Below, piece after piece: positions 46,043-58,095 of a stretch of 58,095 bases of DNA. How positions within the stretch are numbered: the first letter of the stretch is position 1; the number at the start of each line of letters is the position of its first letter. The notes beneath the pieces were generated by a model. It searched no databases. It worked only from the letters and a program-made list of their open reading frames with translations, and was not told where the DNA came from. Location: positions 1 through 58,095 of the forward strand of contig JADGJC010000262.1 of assembly GCA_027596075.1 (NCBI GenBank), written 5' to 3'. This DNA comes from Rhizophlyctis rosea (taxonomy: Eukaryota > Chytridiomycota > Chytridiomycetes > Rhizophlyctidales > Rhizophlyctidaceae). Made by a program: the position numbers and the translations under genes.

Positions 46043-47065
46043 CTGCAATATCTTTAGAGTGAATGATGGGAACGAGAGGCAGCAGGAGAAACCAGCGATG
46101 TTTCGGAGCGACTTGGAGTCGAACAGGGGACTTGGATGATTAGTGGTTGTGAGTATATACTCTTTATGGTTTCACTTTACACACTCTTTTCGTGATGGCA
46201 AAGGCAGAGGGCGAGCCCTATCCATGCAAGACGCGTGTTGAGAGTAGTCAAGTGGGGTCTCAGGGTCTCACCGTCTCCTTCTTTGTCCGGATGTTTTCGC
46301 GCCTCGGACATTTGGGCCTTATTTACCCGTGCTTGATTGGGATGAAAAGAGTGATCAAATGATCATCATCATCATATCGGAGGTGGGGGCGGGTGAGGAG
46401 TAGAAGGGGGTTGCTACCCTACACATCCCTACAGGCTACACATCAGCAATGCATGCATGTCATTCGGTGATTGGAAGGTTGACTGGTGATGGGAGGAGGG
46501 GAGGAGCGGCGAACCTTGGAACCTGTCAACCTGTAAATGAAAGGTGGGGTCGTGCGGCCTGACCCCCTTGGCCCTCCGGACTCCGAAGCAGGCTCGGACA
46601 CTGACTCTGGCCTGTCTGCACGCTCAAAAGTGACGTAAGCTGATCCCAGCAGGGCCTGCGGCTAAACGGCTTTGAATGTCAAGCATATATTGCGATTCCT
46701 CCCTCTCCCGCCCAGCAAAGGGGACGCGAGCAATGAAATCCGCCATTCCTTTTGTGGAATGTTCCTGCACACTGCGAACAATTCAATTTATCATCATCAG
46801 TGGTCTGGCCACATGGCCCCCTTACATGGCTAATACTTTGTTCACTGGTCCTCCTCAAGACATCTTGGTTGCATATGGTCCACATTGGTCCACCTAACCC
46901 TCATTTCCAGACGAAACACATCAGGAAAATGCTACCCAGACACATCGATATGCAAGCACTGCTTTCTATTCTGCAAATATTACACTTATGTACAAAAGTG
47001 GGCTCATCATTATAGCGAGCAAGCGAGACCAATCAGTCTACACCTGCCTCTGCCCCTCCTTGTTC
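46043..47065. other. Intergenic or unresolved first exons of the EEP gene
   Basis: On the minus strand the frame remains open from 46042 up to about 46160 without an ATG, so a first exon probably lies somewhere here. I could not fix it. A short tract of CAT/ATC repeats is at 46363-46375. No other gene is seen. Confidence 0.4.
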
Positions 47066-49427
47066 TCAAAAGAACATCCCTGCAATCCCATCCAGCCATC
47101 CATCCCCATCATCTCCCCAATCATTCCCTTCCTCCTCCCGTTCCGTATCCGTCAACGGGTCAAACCGACTCGCCGGCGCCATCTCTTTCTCATACCCGTC
47201 AACGCTCCATTCACATTCGCGCGGGTCGTACCGTGTGAACTGATGGGGAACGGAAGTCATACGTCAGTCATTCCGTCTTCTCAAAAAAACAAAGCAACGG
47301 CCCTGAGAGCAAAAAATGAAGGCGAACACCCACCGCAGTGTGCGCATACCCAACCCACTCTCGGAAGGCATTGTCCCTCCAGAACGCCCCTGCGGAAAAG
47401 CTCTGGAGGTACTCTGCATTGTTCAGGAAATGCACCCACGCCTGCCGCGACAAATTGGCGGCCTCTGCAGCGTACAGCACACGCATTTGCGGCAGCTTCT
47501 CTGCGAGGAAGAAAAGCAATTCGTCCGTCACGTGGTCATTGTAGGTAATGTCAAGGTAGGAGAGGTTCGGGCAATTTTTGGCCAGTTCCTGTGGTGCAGT
47601 GGGTACATCAGCAATCATCCTTTGTGCATTCGTGACGGCTGGAAAGGTGCCTAAATAACTCACCATCAAAGGCCCGTCCGAAATCCCCAAATCTCCAATA
47701 TCTAAAAACTCCAAATTCGGACAGAACTGGGCAATCGCCATGATCGCCTCATCCCTGATGTGGTCCACTGCCCCCAATGCCAACCGTTTCAAGCGCGGGC
47801 CCCATTTTTCCGCCATCTGAATGACATTCTCGGTGGTCAGCTCATCGGCGTCGACCAGACATATGTTGTCTATGCGGGGAAGAACGTCGGGTCCGCAAAG
47901 GTATTGGAACGCGTAAGTTTCGTCGGACGAGACGTGTATGTGGTCGATGGAGAGTAGTCGCAATCTGCCACAATAAAATAGAACGGTCAGTTAAACAAAC
48001 TCAACACTCACAATTCATCATGCACAAATTCCTTACTTTTCACTTTTGGCGATCGCCTCCAAATGCTTTGGATACAAATGCGTCAGCTCCAGCTCCTCCA
48101 AGGTGGGGGCATAGCGCTCGATAATTTTGAACAAGTTTGCTGGAAGGCCATCGCAGAATCGGAGCTGCAGTTGTCGGAGCGCGTGAACGGGTATGTCGTC
48201 GCGGAGAAAGCATTTGCCCTTGACGCTGGGACAATTGTCGACTTGAATGGTGACCAGGGAGGGGCATTGACGAAGGAGGGCTGCAAGAGAGACGTCTGTG
48301 ACGGGGCTGGCTCGCTTTGATCTGCTGGGACTGCAGATGTGGTATGCCAACCAGATTTCGAGATTAGCTCCTGAGCCATGCACGCAACATGAAGAAATAA
48401 CAGCATTCACCCGAAACACAATTCTTGCATCCTTTGGAATTTTCTCGTCCCCACTGAACCCATCGCCCCTCCATGCTCGTCCGCATCCACGCCATGTGTC
48501 AATTTCGCCAATTTCCGCACATTCTGCGATGATGCCCCACACTCTTGATCAATGGCGATGATAGCCAACACTTCTCGTGCGTACAGATGTGCTCGAGGTG
48601 ATGTCGCCATCAATTCGCAGAAGTCATCGAATTTGCTCTGTGTAATTGTGTTAAATTTCATAATGTAGGTGAGTACATCGTTCAGCAAGCGACGCTTCTC
48701 TAATACAGCCCACATCCATTGCAACGGAGTGCAAGGCACGACCGCATCTTGACCCACCGGGGTCCCCAAACCAATCATCCGTTACCATTTCAATCCAACG
48801 GATCTTCCCACACAAGCCATTCCAGTATGCGCTACCATTTCAATCCAACTGATCTTCCCGCACAAGCCGTTCCAATGTTGGCCCGCCCGGGCCGATCCAA
48901 AAACTCATCTAATCACCATTTCCATCCAACTTATCTCCGCTCAAGCCCTTGAGCATATGGCTCCAACCACTCCCAAAATAGCACAAGTAAATAAACAACA
49001 AATTTACCTGATTTGTGAAATCGAAACACAAACGGTAAAGCGCCGGGAAGGCCACCGTGAACATCATCGTACAAGTCCTCGCCAACCGCGCAATGTCTGG
49101 CAAGTATGACATTTGGGTGGACCGCAATGTCAGGGAGTGATGATGGAAGTAAGCGGGGGGAGCAGCACAGTGTCGGAGGAAGAAGCATATCTTTGTAAGA
49201 ATCTCGGGTGGGAGGAGGAGGAACCGTGAGAGTGGTACGGGCGGGTTGGCGGCTGAACGCTTTCGTTTGATAGGTGGGAGAGGACTGAGAATGTTGTTTT
49301 GATTTCGGGATCGAGTGTTGGAAGATGGACCTGGTTGAGAGAGGAGGGTGGCTGTGGTTGATGGAGATGTAGAGCGCTTCTTTTGTTTATCGCCCCTTGG
49401 CCGTTTGGCAGCGGAGCGACTCGACAT
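47066..49427 (-). CDS. F-box protein with leucine-rich repeats
   Basis: Six exons, 49427-49008, 48697-48411, 48330-48037, 47964-47664, 47588-47334 and 47239-47066, give 576 residues in frame. A basic N-terminus (KRPRGDKQKKR) could be a nuclear signal. The F-box lies near residues 68-140 (LSRFLLLPPEILTKICFFL ... DIARLARTC). Cys-type LRRs follow: VTDVSLAALLRQCPSL, FCPNLEFLDIGDLGISD, NCPNLSYLDITYNDHVTD. This matches FBXL/AMN1-like substrate receptors of SCF ubiquitin ligases. The C-terminus is acidic (EREEEGNDWGDDGDGW). The acceptor of exon 2 is the weakest point, because the 310-base first intron contains repeats and offers other AG sites. Confidence 0.85.
48781..48951. repeat. 50-bp direct repeat inside first intron of the F-box/LRR gene
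   Basis: Two near-identical 50-base units, at about 48781-48830 and 48831-48880, contain TACCATTTCAATCCAAC then GATCTTCCC, CACAAGCC and TTCCA. A third, shorter and more diverged copy (CACCATTTCCATCCAACTTA...) lies at about 48914-48951. All are inside the first intron of the minus-strand gene. Confidence 0.75.
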
Positions 49428-50714
49428 TTTCGGTATTGGTTGTTGTGAGGGAAGGTTGGGCGTTGAATGCTTCTCGAGGCAATATGGTCGCCACCAGCAC
49501 CTTTTGCGGACCTAATCTTCCTGTTACTGATGCCACTCCCGTGTGTGTGTAATTACTTCTGATTTGGACAGATGAGCAGATGGAAAGGGTGGCGGCAATA
49601 GATGCCTGGAGCTGCGCAATGGAGTGCACAACAATATTCAGGTAGGTCCTGAGTCCCGACATTGAAGCAAAATGACAATGATGATTGAAGCCTTTGGGTG
49701 GGGTGGCCGAGGAATAGCTATCAGATGACCCAATCACGTGGAATTTGTAAGAGTAATTAAATTACGGCATTCTATTTGTGCCCCGTGGAACTATGACCGT
49801 GCCACCGAGCCCTGACCAATGGAACAATTGGCAAACAAGCCTTGCACAGAGCCGTCTGATTGGTGGGAGACACGAACGAATGGGAGACCGTGAATGGCGA
49901 ACTGATGGGACTGGTGCAAGGCCAGGGAGGCTCGTACTTGGCGGGGAATGTTATGGTGGGAGAGCAGTCAACAGCCTCATCACGGGGCTCACGGAGTTCA
50001 CGGGGCTCGCGTACTTACATCATCCACCACATTCAGAATTGCTCACCCATTGGATGGTTGCATTGACAATGGATGCGCGGAATGAAGGTTAGCTGCCCTT
50101 CGCAGATACTGCAGATGTCCTGATCATGCTCTTGGCTCAACGGAGTATGGCGAGCATGACGGGCTCTGTGACTGCCCAGATTGGTCGGTGCAAGCATCCA
50201 ATGACACGGGGCAGGTCAGGACGTGTTATGTTTGATGAAGGAAAATAAGGAAAATTATGGTGGCGGTCGATATGACTTTCAATACGAACCCCTGTTTCTG
50301 GTTACCGCCAGCGTGGCATCAGTTCGGACAGGTGCCCTCCGACACCGGGCCAACTCTTTTGGTGTGGGAAGTCTGATGAACCTTATCAATGTAGGTAGCT
50401 GTGGCCTGTGGCCGCCACTCGCGTGTCTGCAACAACCCGTGCGTCTTTTGCTGCCTGCCATCCGTGGTGAACGTGGGAAACGATGACCTTAGACCCTATA
50501 TGTACGACTTGTGAAATTTGGAGATGTGCTGCGCATTTCTTATCTTCTGTAACCTTCAAAAGGGAGACAAGGCGTCTTGATCCAACAATCTATCTTCTGG
50601 CAGACCCATCCACCCATCCACCCATTGATCCAACTTTTACATCTCCTCATTGACACACAGTCACAAAACCCACCCATCCGAATCTCATCAGACAACTCTC
50701 ACTCTGCTTTGCCA
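49428..50714. other. Intergenic between divergent genes
   Basis: This holds the promoter of the F-box/LRR gene on the left and probably the promoter of the permease gene on the right. ORFs here have no motif. The last 130 bases are C/A-rich, like a leader. Confidence 0.4.
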
Positions 50715-50856
50715 ATGCATCCCACAGTTCAATCCAGCGTACCAAGTGCTCCTCCTGCCTCCCAACCCCGTCCATCCTTTGCTGTCTCAAACCGGCCGAG
50801 GAAATTTTCTGCGGCTCCGCCGCCGGTGGTGAAAGGCATCCCTGACTTTCCCATTG
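50715..50856 (+). CDS. Possible first exon of the amino-acid permease gene
   Basis: The ATG at 50715 follows a C/A-rich leader. Its frame (MHPTVQSSVPSAPPASQPRP, then ...VVKGIPDFPI) runs 47 codons to a strong donor GGTAAGT at 50857, phase 1. Two acceptors in the permease frame are also phase 1: CTAG before 51508 and GGAAG before about 51522. Joining would replace the start at 51350 with this disordered N-terminus. Without transcript data I cannot choose. If unspliced the frame ends at 50942. Confidence 0.4.
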
Positions 50857-51349
50857 GTAAGTTGCATGACCGAAAGCTGGGATCGTGTAGCATAGTGGAC
50901 AGGGCAATGGGTGTACATGCTGAAGCAGTGTCTAATCTTTGAGGGAAGAACCGGGGAGTTTGAATGACCTCCACTTGCTTTGAGTCTTTGATGGATTGGC
51001 GCGGCTCTTCGTTGGAAGGTTGATGAGGACTCATTTGACCATTTGAAGTTTATCTGAGGTGTGGGGGAGGACGGGTGTTGCACATCTGACTCCGCCGGGC
51101 GTGATCTTGGAGGCTCTGATCTGAACTGCCATGCGTCATAAGCTGTTTCAAACTTTTGAAGTATAAGACATTTCTTTGCCCTCGACGGACGGCAAGAAAT
51201 TAAAAAAATCAGATTGAAACGAAGCAGCAGTGGGGTAGATGACCACCGTGCCTGCAATCCTCGCATCTTGTACATGACAGAAGCACCGCCAGCTGACATC
51301 CTACCTTCCATCATCCTCTTTGATTTCCCGCTCCTTTCCACCAACCATC

Positions 51350-54029
51350 ATGCAATTGACCTCCGGTTTTCACACGTCCACTTTGGACCATGAAGGCTTC
51401 ATGGCTCCTCACCTCACATCCTCTCCCCGATATCAAGTTGATATTCAAAGTGCACACGTCTTTCACAGCAGCAATCAAATTGGGTCCGTTTCCGGACCGA
51501 GACTAGATCATGTTGCGGAAGGCTTCGGGGGAGCAACGAGGAGCGATGCATACTTTGAGCGAAGACGGCTGCATTCACCGTGGGCTCAACCGTGGCATAT
51601 TTGGGGTTTGGTTTTGGGAATGGTCATCGGTAAGCATTGGCATCTGTTTACAACGCGTTTATTGTTTACTAACAAACTGTCGTCCGATCGCAATAGGTGG
51701 GGAATACTTCATCTGGAACGGCGCTCTCAAGTACGGCTTCGGCTCACTTAGTCTGGCAACCCTCATCGTATGCATACTATATTGGAACCTTACATCATGT
51801 CTAGCCGAAATGACCGCCGCCCTGCCGTTTTCTGGTGGAACGGCAACCTTTGCCACAGCCGCGTTTGGTTCAGCCGTGGGAATGTTCACCGGAATGGCAT
51901 ACACCATCGAATTCACCATCGACGCTTCGGCATACATTGTTGGAGCATGCCACAATCTCAATCAAGCTATCGGCGTCGATAACTCTTCATATTTTGCTGG
52001 CTTATGGTGGCTCATCATTGTCGTCTTCGTATTCAGTGTCCTGTCTTGGGGTCTCAAACCCACCTTCAACATCCTCCTCATCATTTCCGTTTCCGCCGTC
52101 CTTTTCCTTATCGTCTTTGCCGCCCTGATGATCCCGCATATCGATTTCCACAAGTACGTCCTGGACCAGCCTAGACCGTTGTTCACAATGGGAGCAAAGG
52201 GCGTGTTTCTATCGCTGCCCTATTGTGTATGGTGGTTCATTGGAGTGGAAATCATCCCATGCTGTGCGGAAGAAACACGAGATACTCGTCGAAGGACACC
52301 TATCGCTGCATTTGCATCCACCGGCACCATCAACGCCATGGTCATTCTTGTGATGTTCATCAACTCCGCCGTCGCGCCCGGTATCATAGCTCTAGCCGAC
52401 ACCGCCAATCCACTGCAAGCAGCCATGATTTCCGTCTTCGGTTGGTCACCTACTGGCATCGGCGCGAGTCTAATGGCAGCCGTTCCCGCACTTCCTCTCA
52501 TATCCGGTGCTTTAGCCGCCATCTATGCCGCATCACGTCACCTATACTCCCTATCTCGTGGCGGATATCTACCAGAAATCCTGTCGCTTACCAATTCTCG
52601 CACGCGCACACCCATCATTGCGACGGCAATGGTAACAATCATGGCGGGAGGTTTGGCGGTAATGGGGCAATATGTGAAGTTTCCGGGAGACGAGTCTGGG
52701 GCGGGGTCGAAGAGCTTTGAAAGTGTTCTCATTGAGAGTGCTGTTGCTTTTGCGTACATCGGATATACCGCGGACATGGTCGTATTCATCAAATTGCGAT
52801 ACACTATGGCGACACTCCCTCGTCCGTACAAAGCACCACTGGGTATCCTATCGGCATTGACTGTGATTGTCATCTCCATGACGGGCTTGGTGACGGGAAT
52901 ATGGACTACGAACTTGTACTGGATCACTGCCTGCATTGTGCTGGGGTTGATAGTTGTGTTATCACCGTATTATTTGAAAGTTGTCCGCAAGCGGATGGTG
53001 TTAACGCCGGAGAAGGCGTTCATTAGGCAACACTTAGATTACTTGTTTAGGGACTCTATGCCTGGAAGGCATGATAACACATGGGAACTGAAGGAACGGG
53101 CGGCCGCGGCGGACAAAGGCGAGAAGGGATCGAAACCCACGGGAGATGGTGCAGGGCTGAGGGTCAGTACGACGGAGAAGGGTGCTGGGATTCGCGGATT
53201 CGGTGGTGGGGGATTGGAGAAGTTTGGGACCAACAGCATCAACTCTCAAGCTGCATCGATGAGCGGACTTGGCACAAATAATGGTGGATTGACTCCTGCG
53301 CCAGCGAAAGGGCGACAGAGTGATGCGAGGCCGAGATTGAGTTATCACGCGCACTCTGCTTCCCGATCTGGTCAAAACTCAACAGACAACCCATCCGGCC
53401 AACAGGTTCCCCAACCAATCGTCCGCTTCAGACCTCCACCCGGCGATTTGCAGTTCACTTCCACCTCAAGTCGATCCCTGGATGGCACGACGGTTGTAAA
53501 CTCTGACCAACACGCCGCAATGCCAGCGTTGCCTTCTCCGGCTCAATCGACAATGCCTACCCATCCGCCTTTCCCTCCTGCCATACCCATTAATCCCGCA
53601 CAGCCTTCTCACGCGGAAGGCATACCTTCATCAACATTACCCCGCCGTTACTCCTTGACATCTCATACGTCCACATTATCGCACGCTCCAACGCTTCCGT
53701 CATATCATACCAACGTTACATCACATACCTATTCGCATACCGCAGCATCATCTACACCAGTTCAGCGACCGCGTGAGCCATCTTCCCCTTTGATGGCCAT
53801 GCCACCAGTAAATGCGTATGCATCACGCCACGTGCAGAACTCCCAGGAACCGCAGCAGACACTCCCTGATCCTCACTACGCACTTTCTTATGCCCTCTCC
53901 GTCAAGCAAGCACCTTCAGTGGATGTCAGCGCCCGGCGGGATGGGTTCGATAATGGAGCCGCGGGATCACAAGTTGGGATGGGGGACGAAAGTGGAGGAG
54001 GCCAATGGCGGGCACCTACTGGATGGTAG
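51350..54029 (+). CDS. APC-family amino-acid permease with long disordered tail
   Basis: Two exons, 51350-51629 and 51697-54029 (67-base intron, GTAAGC..ATAG), give 870 residues. The start of the APC fold is classic: DAYFERRRLHSPWAQPWHIW, then GLVLGMVIGGEYFIWN. About 12 membrane helices follow, with the conserved EMTAALPFSGGTATFATAAFG segment, an acidic helix (YCVWWFIGVEIIPCCAEETRD) and the RHLYSLSRGGYLPE loop. It should move amino acids or ethanolamine-like amines across the plasma membrane with protons; the closest group by motif is the ethanolamine/amino-acid permease branch. After the last helix there is a cytoplasmic tail of about 330 residues rich in Ser, Pro, His and Thr, unusually long for the family. 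The splice joins VI-GGEYFIWN exactly. The first exon may instead be at 50715. Confidence 0.9.
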
Positions 54030-54921
54030 CTGAACGGTGCAAACTATGATATAAATACATCTATTAGAAGTTGCACCAAGTTTGGGGCGATCGTGAGTGA
54101 AAGACGTCAACCATCACATATGATAAATATACTTGTACATAGTAAAACCCCCTTTTAGTAGCCGAATATATATACCTGCTAAGGATCGGGCACTTCTGCG
54201 AGGCACAAGCTATTCGATCCCAAAATTCGTCATCTATTGGATTTCTCATGGTGATGTCGTCTCAAAAGGCAGGGATGCCCCACCTGGTAACAATCATTCA
54301 TGTGGAACATGGCCCACATGTGGGGAGCTGTCAGGTGCCCACTTCAACTGCCAGCAGTGGCAGAATATGAAACGGCGATAGGGCAACATGCTAAGGAATT
54401 GTCGGGATGCATAAGTTACACCGATCAGTGAGATCATTAGATACGGATGCCAGGCCATAACAATAGTACAGCTCGATTGCTACGATCTTGCATTTGTGTA
54501 TTGATTGACGTGCAGGCGCGGCCCACCAATTGGCCGCTACAGGGTATTTGGATGCGTGTTGGGAATTTTACTGCACGATGGTGATTACAGCACTCATCAA
54601 TTCGAAAGACAACTATCCATCTAAAACTCGTACTCATCTATCCTATCCTCAAGTCATAGGCGTCAAGTCCGTATCGAGCGGCAAGAACCCAATGGAATGG
54701 GATTTCCCAACCTGATCTCGGCTTCCCACATTTGCTATTGTTGGACATCGCCAGGGCAATGGTCGACGAATTGCGTGGATGTCGAAATTTCCTATTTGGC
54801 GTTCTTGGCAGGCGATATCACGCATGACAGTTGGGATGATTGACTGATATGAAGTATGGGTGTAAAGCATCTGAGCGAGCTCAGATTTTGGGTTGGTCTC
54901 GGCGGTCGATCTATTTAGCCA
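54030..54921. other. Intergenic between convergent genes
   Basis: This holds the two 3' UTRs. No motif-bearing ORF and no RNA gene are seen. Confidence 0.4.
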
Positions 54922-57222
54922 TTAATACATGAAACCCAGAAGTGACTGTTGCACTGTATTCACAAACCTCAACACATCCAACATGAGCATGATGTGTGCT
55001 TGAGCAGCTATGCGAATGAGTGAGTTATGGCAAGTCCATCAACCTGGGGCGTCATTATCTGGTCGGAAATACTTACACTCATTCCGGGCTTTCGAGTTAT
55101 ACACCATCAACAACTCATCCAAAAATGACACCGTGGATGACTTGCGGATGGGTTTCGACAGCAATTCCGTGACGGTCGATGCGTCATGCCGCTTCGCAAT
55201 GGTTTGTATGATTTTAAAAAACACTCCATGAAAGATGCTGCTGGCTCTTGTGAAGATAGGCCAGAAACTTCAGTAAAACGCATTGGTATTCGATCCCCAA
55301 ATGGTTTACCTATGCGTAGAAATAAACCATTTGACCAGTACATCCCAAGGGATCCCATCACAGACACCATCGAATGCCATGGGGTCGTCCGTAGCAAGCA
55401 AAACTTCCAATACGATTTCCAAAATCGTCACCCGGACGCTGCATTGAGGGTTCAGACTCTGGTCGGAACTTGGGAGAAATGACCCCATTACCTGTGATAT
55501 TGTTTCGATTTCAGTTTGTCGATCAACACATGACATTGAGGTCTCACGACCTTCAGCACCTCCGGGCTAATATTCGAAGAATGAGTGTTGAGCCATCAAT
55601 GAGGAGTAGTCAAGCATTACGACATCGTACCTTCCTTTCACAAAGGCATGCAGGACATCGATGCAGCATTTAGTTTGATAGAATGAAGTGCTGGTTTCTA
55701 TCAAACTCAATAGAATGCTCAAAAATGAACGAAGTTTCTCTTCGGCGAACGCGAGTGAAATTCCTTTTCCCATGTTTCGCAATCCTTCCGCAACTTGGAC
55801 AAGCAAGTCGGCCGCGCCTTCGTGATGACTTTTTAGTGCATTGCGAAAATGCGCGGCAGACCGCAATCCTGATAACCTACCAGACAAGATTTGTGGGGCA
55901 TCTAGATCACCTATTAGTGATGAAGGGGGTTCTGTTGAAAGTATGGTATCTCACCATGACGATTCAGCAGCGATACTGCGCAGTCCCAGAACGGGGTGGC
56001 AGCAATGATTGCAAATCTTCTTCCACAATTTTCTTCCTCATCTTTCTCAGCCGGTTGGAAAAACAACAAAAGTAAACAATCACGAACGTGAGGATCGTGA
56101 AGGTATCTATGAAACATTCTGCATCAGATGCCTAAGCCAAACCATACACTATCAATGATGATCCTCACCGAAGCATCTGGATGATGACAGGAGCTCGAGT
56201 TGGCTGGTAAATCTTCTCAAGAAGCAGGTCCCTGACTGGATCCTTATTCGCAATTAATGATTGTAATACTGCCCTGGGTCATTGGTCAGTCCGTTTGCTT
56301 CATTGGTATATCAGCGGTTCATGTCTTACTGGAAGTGTCTGACTGAACAGTGTTATACGAAGCGTCTGACCCAATCTGACGACAATGGACAAATTTACCG
56401 GAAAGATCCGCCAGCTTTCGGCTCAAAAATGCAAAGTAATGCATCCACTATGAAGATAAGGTTCGTAGAGACATGCCTCAACATTTCCACTATGCATAAA
56501 TTCATGCAATCCATCATGAGACGCACCAATGCGAATCCATGCCATGTCCAAAAGCTTTTCACGGTTCGTCGTTGGGGTACAAAGTATAGTCACAGCGCGA
56601 CGAGCGCGCTGCGAAATCAGCAAGTTGGTGTAGCGCTCCGTGAGTAAGTCGCCATGGATAGATTTTGGGAACGCGATGGTCGCCAAGGGTTGCAATAGGC
56701 TTTCGGAAGAGACAACATTCGGCGGAAGCGTAATGCGCGAAACCAGGCGTTCCACCATTCCTGTAAGATCGTGATTGCGATCAAAATATTGCACCGTTGC
56801 CCGCCGTTTTCAAGCTGTGGTCCCCCACACCATCGGTGTCTCCGTCACATTTTTCGTTCCAAAGCTCTCTCAGCCACCCCTCCCCCCCTTTTTCCCGCAC
56901 TGACAGCGTCCCTTTCATCCTGCCAAAGCTTTCCACGCCTCCTCAAACCCTCGACAACCGCCCAACTTTTCCCATGACACATCGCCAGGGGTGCAGGTTG
57001 CATCAGGATTCACCAGCTGATTGCGCACTTACCATCCAGCAAAAGGCAGTCCACAACATCCACGTCCAGTTTCGGGTCATGCAGGTCGAGAAAGTCGTCG
57101 ATCAAAATATCCGCCCCTGGTTGCACTAAGTGCGGAGGATAACCATCGAGAGTGCTGCTGTGCCCGATGGTGGTTGCGACGAACAGCTTGTCAGGATCGA
57201 AGAGATTCAACGCAACGACGGA
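54922..57222 (-). CDS. Alpha-helical repeat protein of unknown family (5' end unresolved)
   Basis: Ten 3' exons fit in phase: 57222-57033, 56760-56527, 56447-56399, 56273-56169, 56118-55955, 55901-55631, 55566-55492, 55438-55310, 55237-55077 and 54953-54922. They give the last 469 residues. The product is almost wholly helical, with Leu-rich pairs of helices like HEAT or armadillo repeats: VDALLCIFEPKAGGSFRAVL, RMFHRYLHDPHVRDCLLLLF, VRVTILEIVLEVLLATDDP, FHGVFFKIIQTIAKR. The protein ends LQQSLLGFMY. I could not match it to a named family. A phosphatase-6 regulatory (SAPS-like) or other solenoid scaffold is possible but not shown. The first exon given starts at an acceptor, not an ATG, so the gene continues to the right. 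Confidence 0.75.
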
Positions 57223-58095
57223 CTAGAGTCGAGGCTTCATAGTTAGTGCCACGTTCATATAAACGATGGATATGCAAAGTCGTGCACGATAATAGTCATT
57301 TCGGAGAACGGGGTCTCCAAACCGCACGGATGCAGACCATTATTGTCAAATATGCAACTTTCTTTCTCCGCGGTTACGTAGTACTTCAGTAGAAGAGGGT
57401 GCCAAGTGATGAACCACTGTACATGGTCAAAGTCGATAAAAGGGGTATCCTCCATCTGATAAGTGGGTATTCCAATAACGTGGCGAGAAAGCCCCAGACC
57501 GAATGCAATCGCTCAGGTGCAAAGCGAGTTTTCGGACATCCGGACAACTGCCACAGGCCAACTTGGCGTTGAACGCCAGCTGAGGCCAACTCCAACATCT
57601 CAAACCGACTCCTTCTAAATGCGGTTTAATTGGATTTTTCATAGGAAACGCGACTTCTCTACCCTCGCAAGGACCACAACTCCACGAATCATTGACCGTA
57701 CTGTACAAGTTTTACTAGTAAGTCCCACCACACCTGTCAAAATCGAGCTAGAACTGCGCAGAACACCTGTCTTACCCCACCTTTGCCTCATAGAGCCCAT
57801 TGTATTTTGCTCAGACCATATGGGAGAATTTATGGTCAAAGCATTTCCGAGATGTGCGAGCTCGTTTTTGTGCTAGGCCTGGCAGATTATTGTCCAGTTG
57901 CTGTGCCACGTGTGGCACTTGTGTGGCCCAGTGACAGCGGCCTCCGTTGTAGCTCAGTTGGTGCTGAAGTTGAATTTAGGCCATCGGGATGTATTTTAGG
58001 GGCTTGGGATGGCGTCGTCCAGGGCCAACTTTTTATTGCGTCGCCTGGGCGCCCAGCCATGCGCTCGGTTTGCTTGCGTGGCGGGCATGCGTGAT
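57223..58095. other. Probable upstream exons of the helical repeat gene, unresolved
   Basis: On the minus strand several short frames look coding: MEDTPFIDFDHVQWFITWHP near 57455, FNAKLACGSCPDVRKLAL near 57560, and a frame ending with a donor near 57774. No set of splices joined them with confidence to the exon at 57222. A tRNA-like A box (TGTAGCTCAGTTGG) near 57950 has no matching B box and is not called. Confidence 0.35.

Noticed and set aside
46085..46165. A T-arm-like GTTCGACTCC on the minus strand suggesting a tRNA
   Set aside because: The T stem does not pair, no acceptor stem or D arm is found, and the same bases fall in a long open frame upstream of the EEP gene.
57945..57985. A-box-like TAGCTCAGTTGG on the plus strand
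   Set aside because: No B box, anticodon arm or acceptor stem can be folded around it.

Overview
The window looks like nuclear DNA of a chytrid-type (early-diverging) fungus. The genes are split by short GT..AG introns, mostly about 40-100 bases. There is an intron-containing tRNA-Tyr and a set of chitin- and polysaccharide-active secreted enzymes. There is also a two-pass receptor-type class III nucleotide cyclase with a large outside domain, of a kind not usual in yeasts and moulds. The phylum is an inference from gene content; no rRNA is present. Splice models were built by hand from splice consensus, reading-frame phase and family motifs. Every multi-exon model given here has lengths that keep frame.

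Layout, left to right. 1-435: the 3' end of an IS630/Tc1-type DDE transposase followed by a five-unit, 22-base-period repeat. 963-2284 (-): a secreted copper-oxygenase-like protein (LPMO) with a Cys-rich chitin-binding-like tail. 4122-5003: a tRNA-Tyr gene with three decayed 5'-half copies nearby. 7581-9893 (+): a large unknown single-pass protein. 11400-12071 (+): a three-helix membrane protein. 13207-14907 (+): an F-box protein. 14964-15210: a decayed duplicate of the 3' end of the 11400 gene. 15656-18226 (-): a secreted protein with two Cu/Zn superoxide dismutase domains and a long Thr/Glu repeat stalk. 20312-21067 (+): a Ser/Pro/Arg-rich disordered protein. 21905-25784 (-): the transmembrane cyclase (10 exons). 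26545-27771 (-): a nicotianamine synthase. 28722-29415: an array of T-loop hairpins. 29717-31404 (-): a CUE-AlkB-GRF repair dioxygenase. 33080-36065 (-): a GH18 chitinase with a mucin-like stalk (11 exons). 37114-40697 (-): a GBP-like protein with a broken P-loop (9 exons). 42303-46042 (-): a CCR4-like EEP phosphodiesterase joined to membrane-type N-terminal exons. 47066-49427 (-): an F-box/LRR protein. 51350-54029 (+): an APC amino-acid permease. 54922-57222 (-): an alpha-helical repeat protein whose 5' end is unresolved.

The genes do not form an operon-like pathway. A theme of surface and metal chemistry can still be read from them: a copper oxygenase, a chitinase, a Cu/Zn superoxide dismutase on a stalk, and an enzyme making the metal chelator nicotianamine. 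The most unusual items are the cyclase with non-standard substrate-selecting residues, the two-domain superoxide dismutase with a stalk, the nicotianamine synthase, the CUE-AlkB-GRF fusion and the GBP-like pseudo-GTPase.
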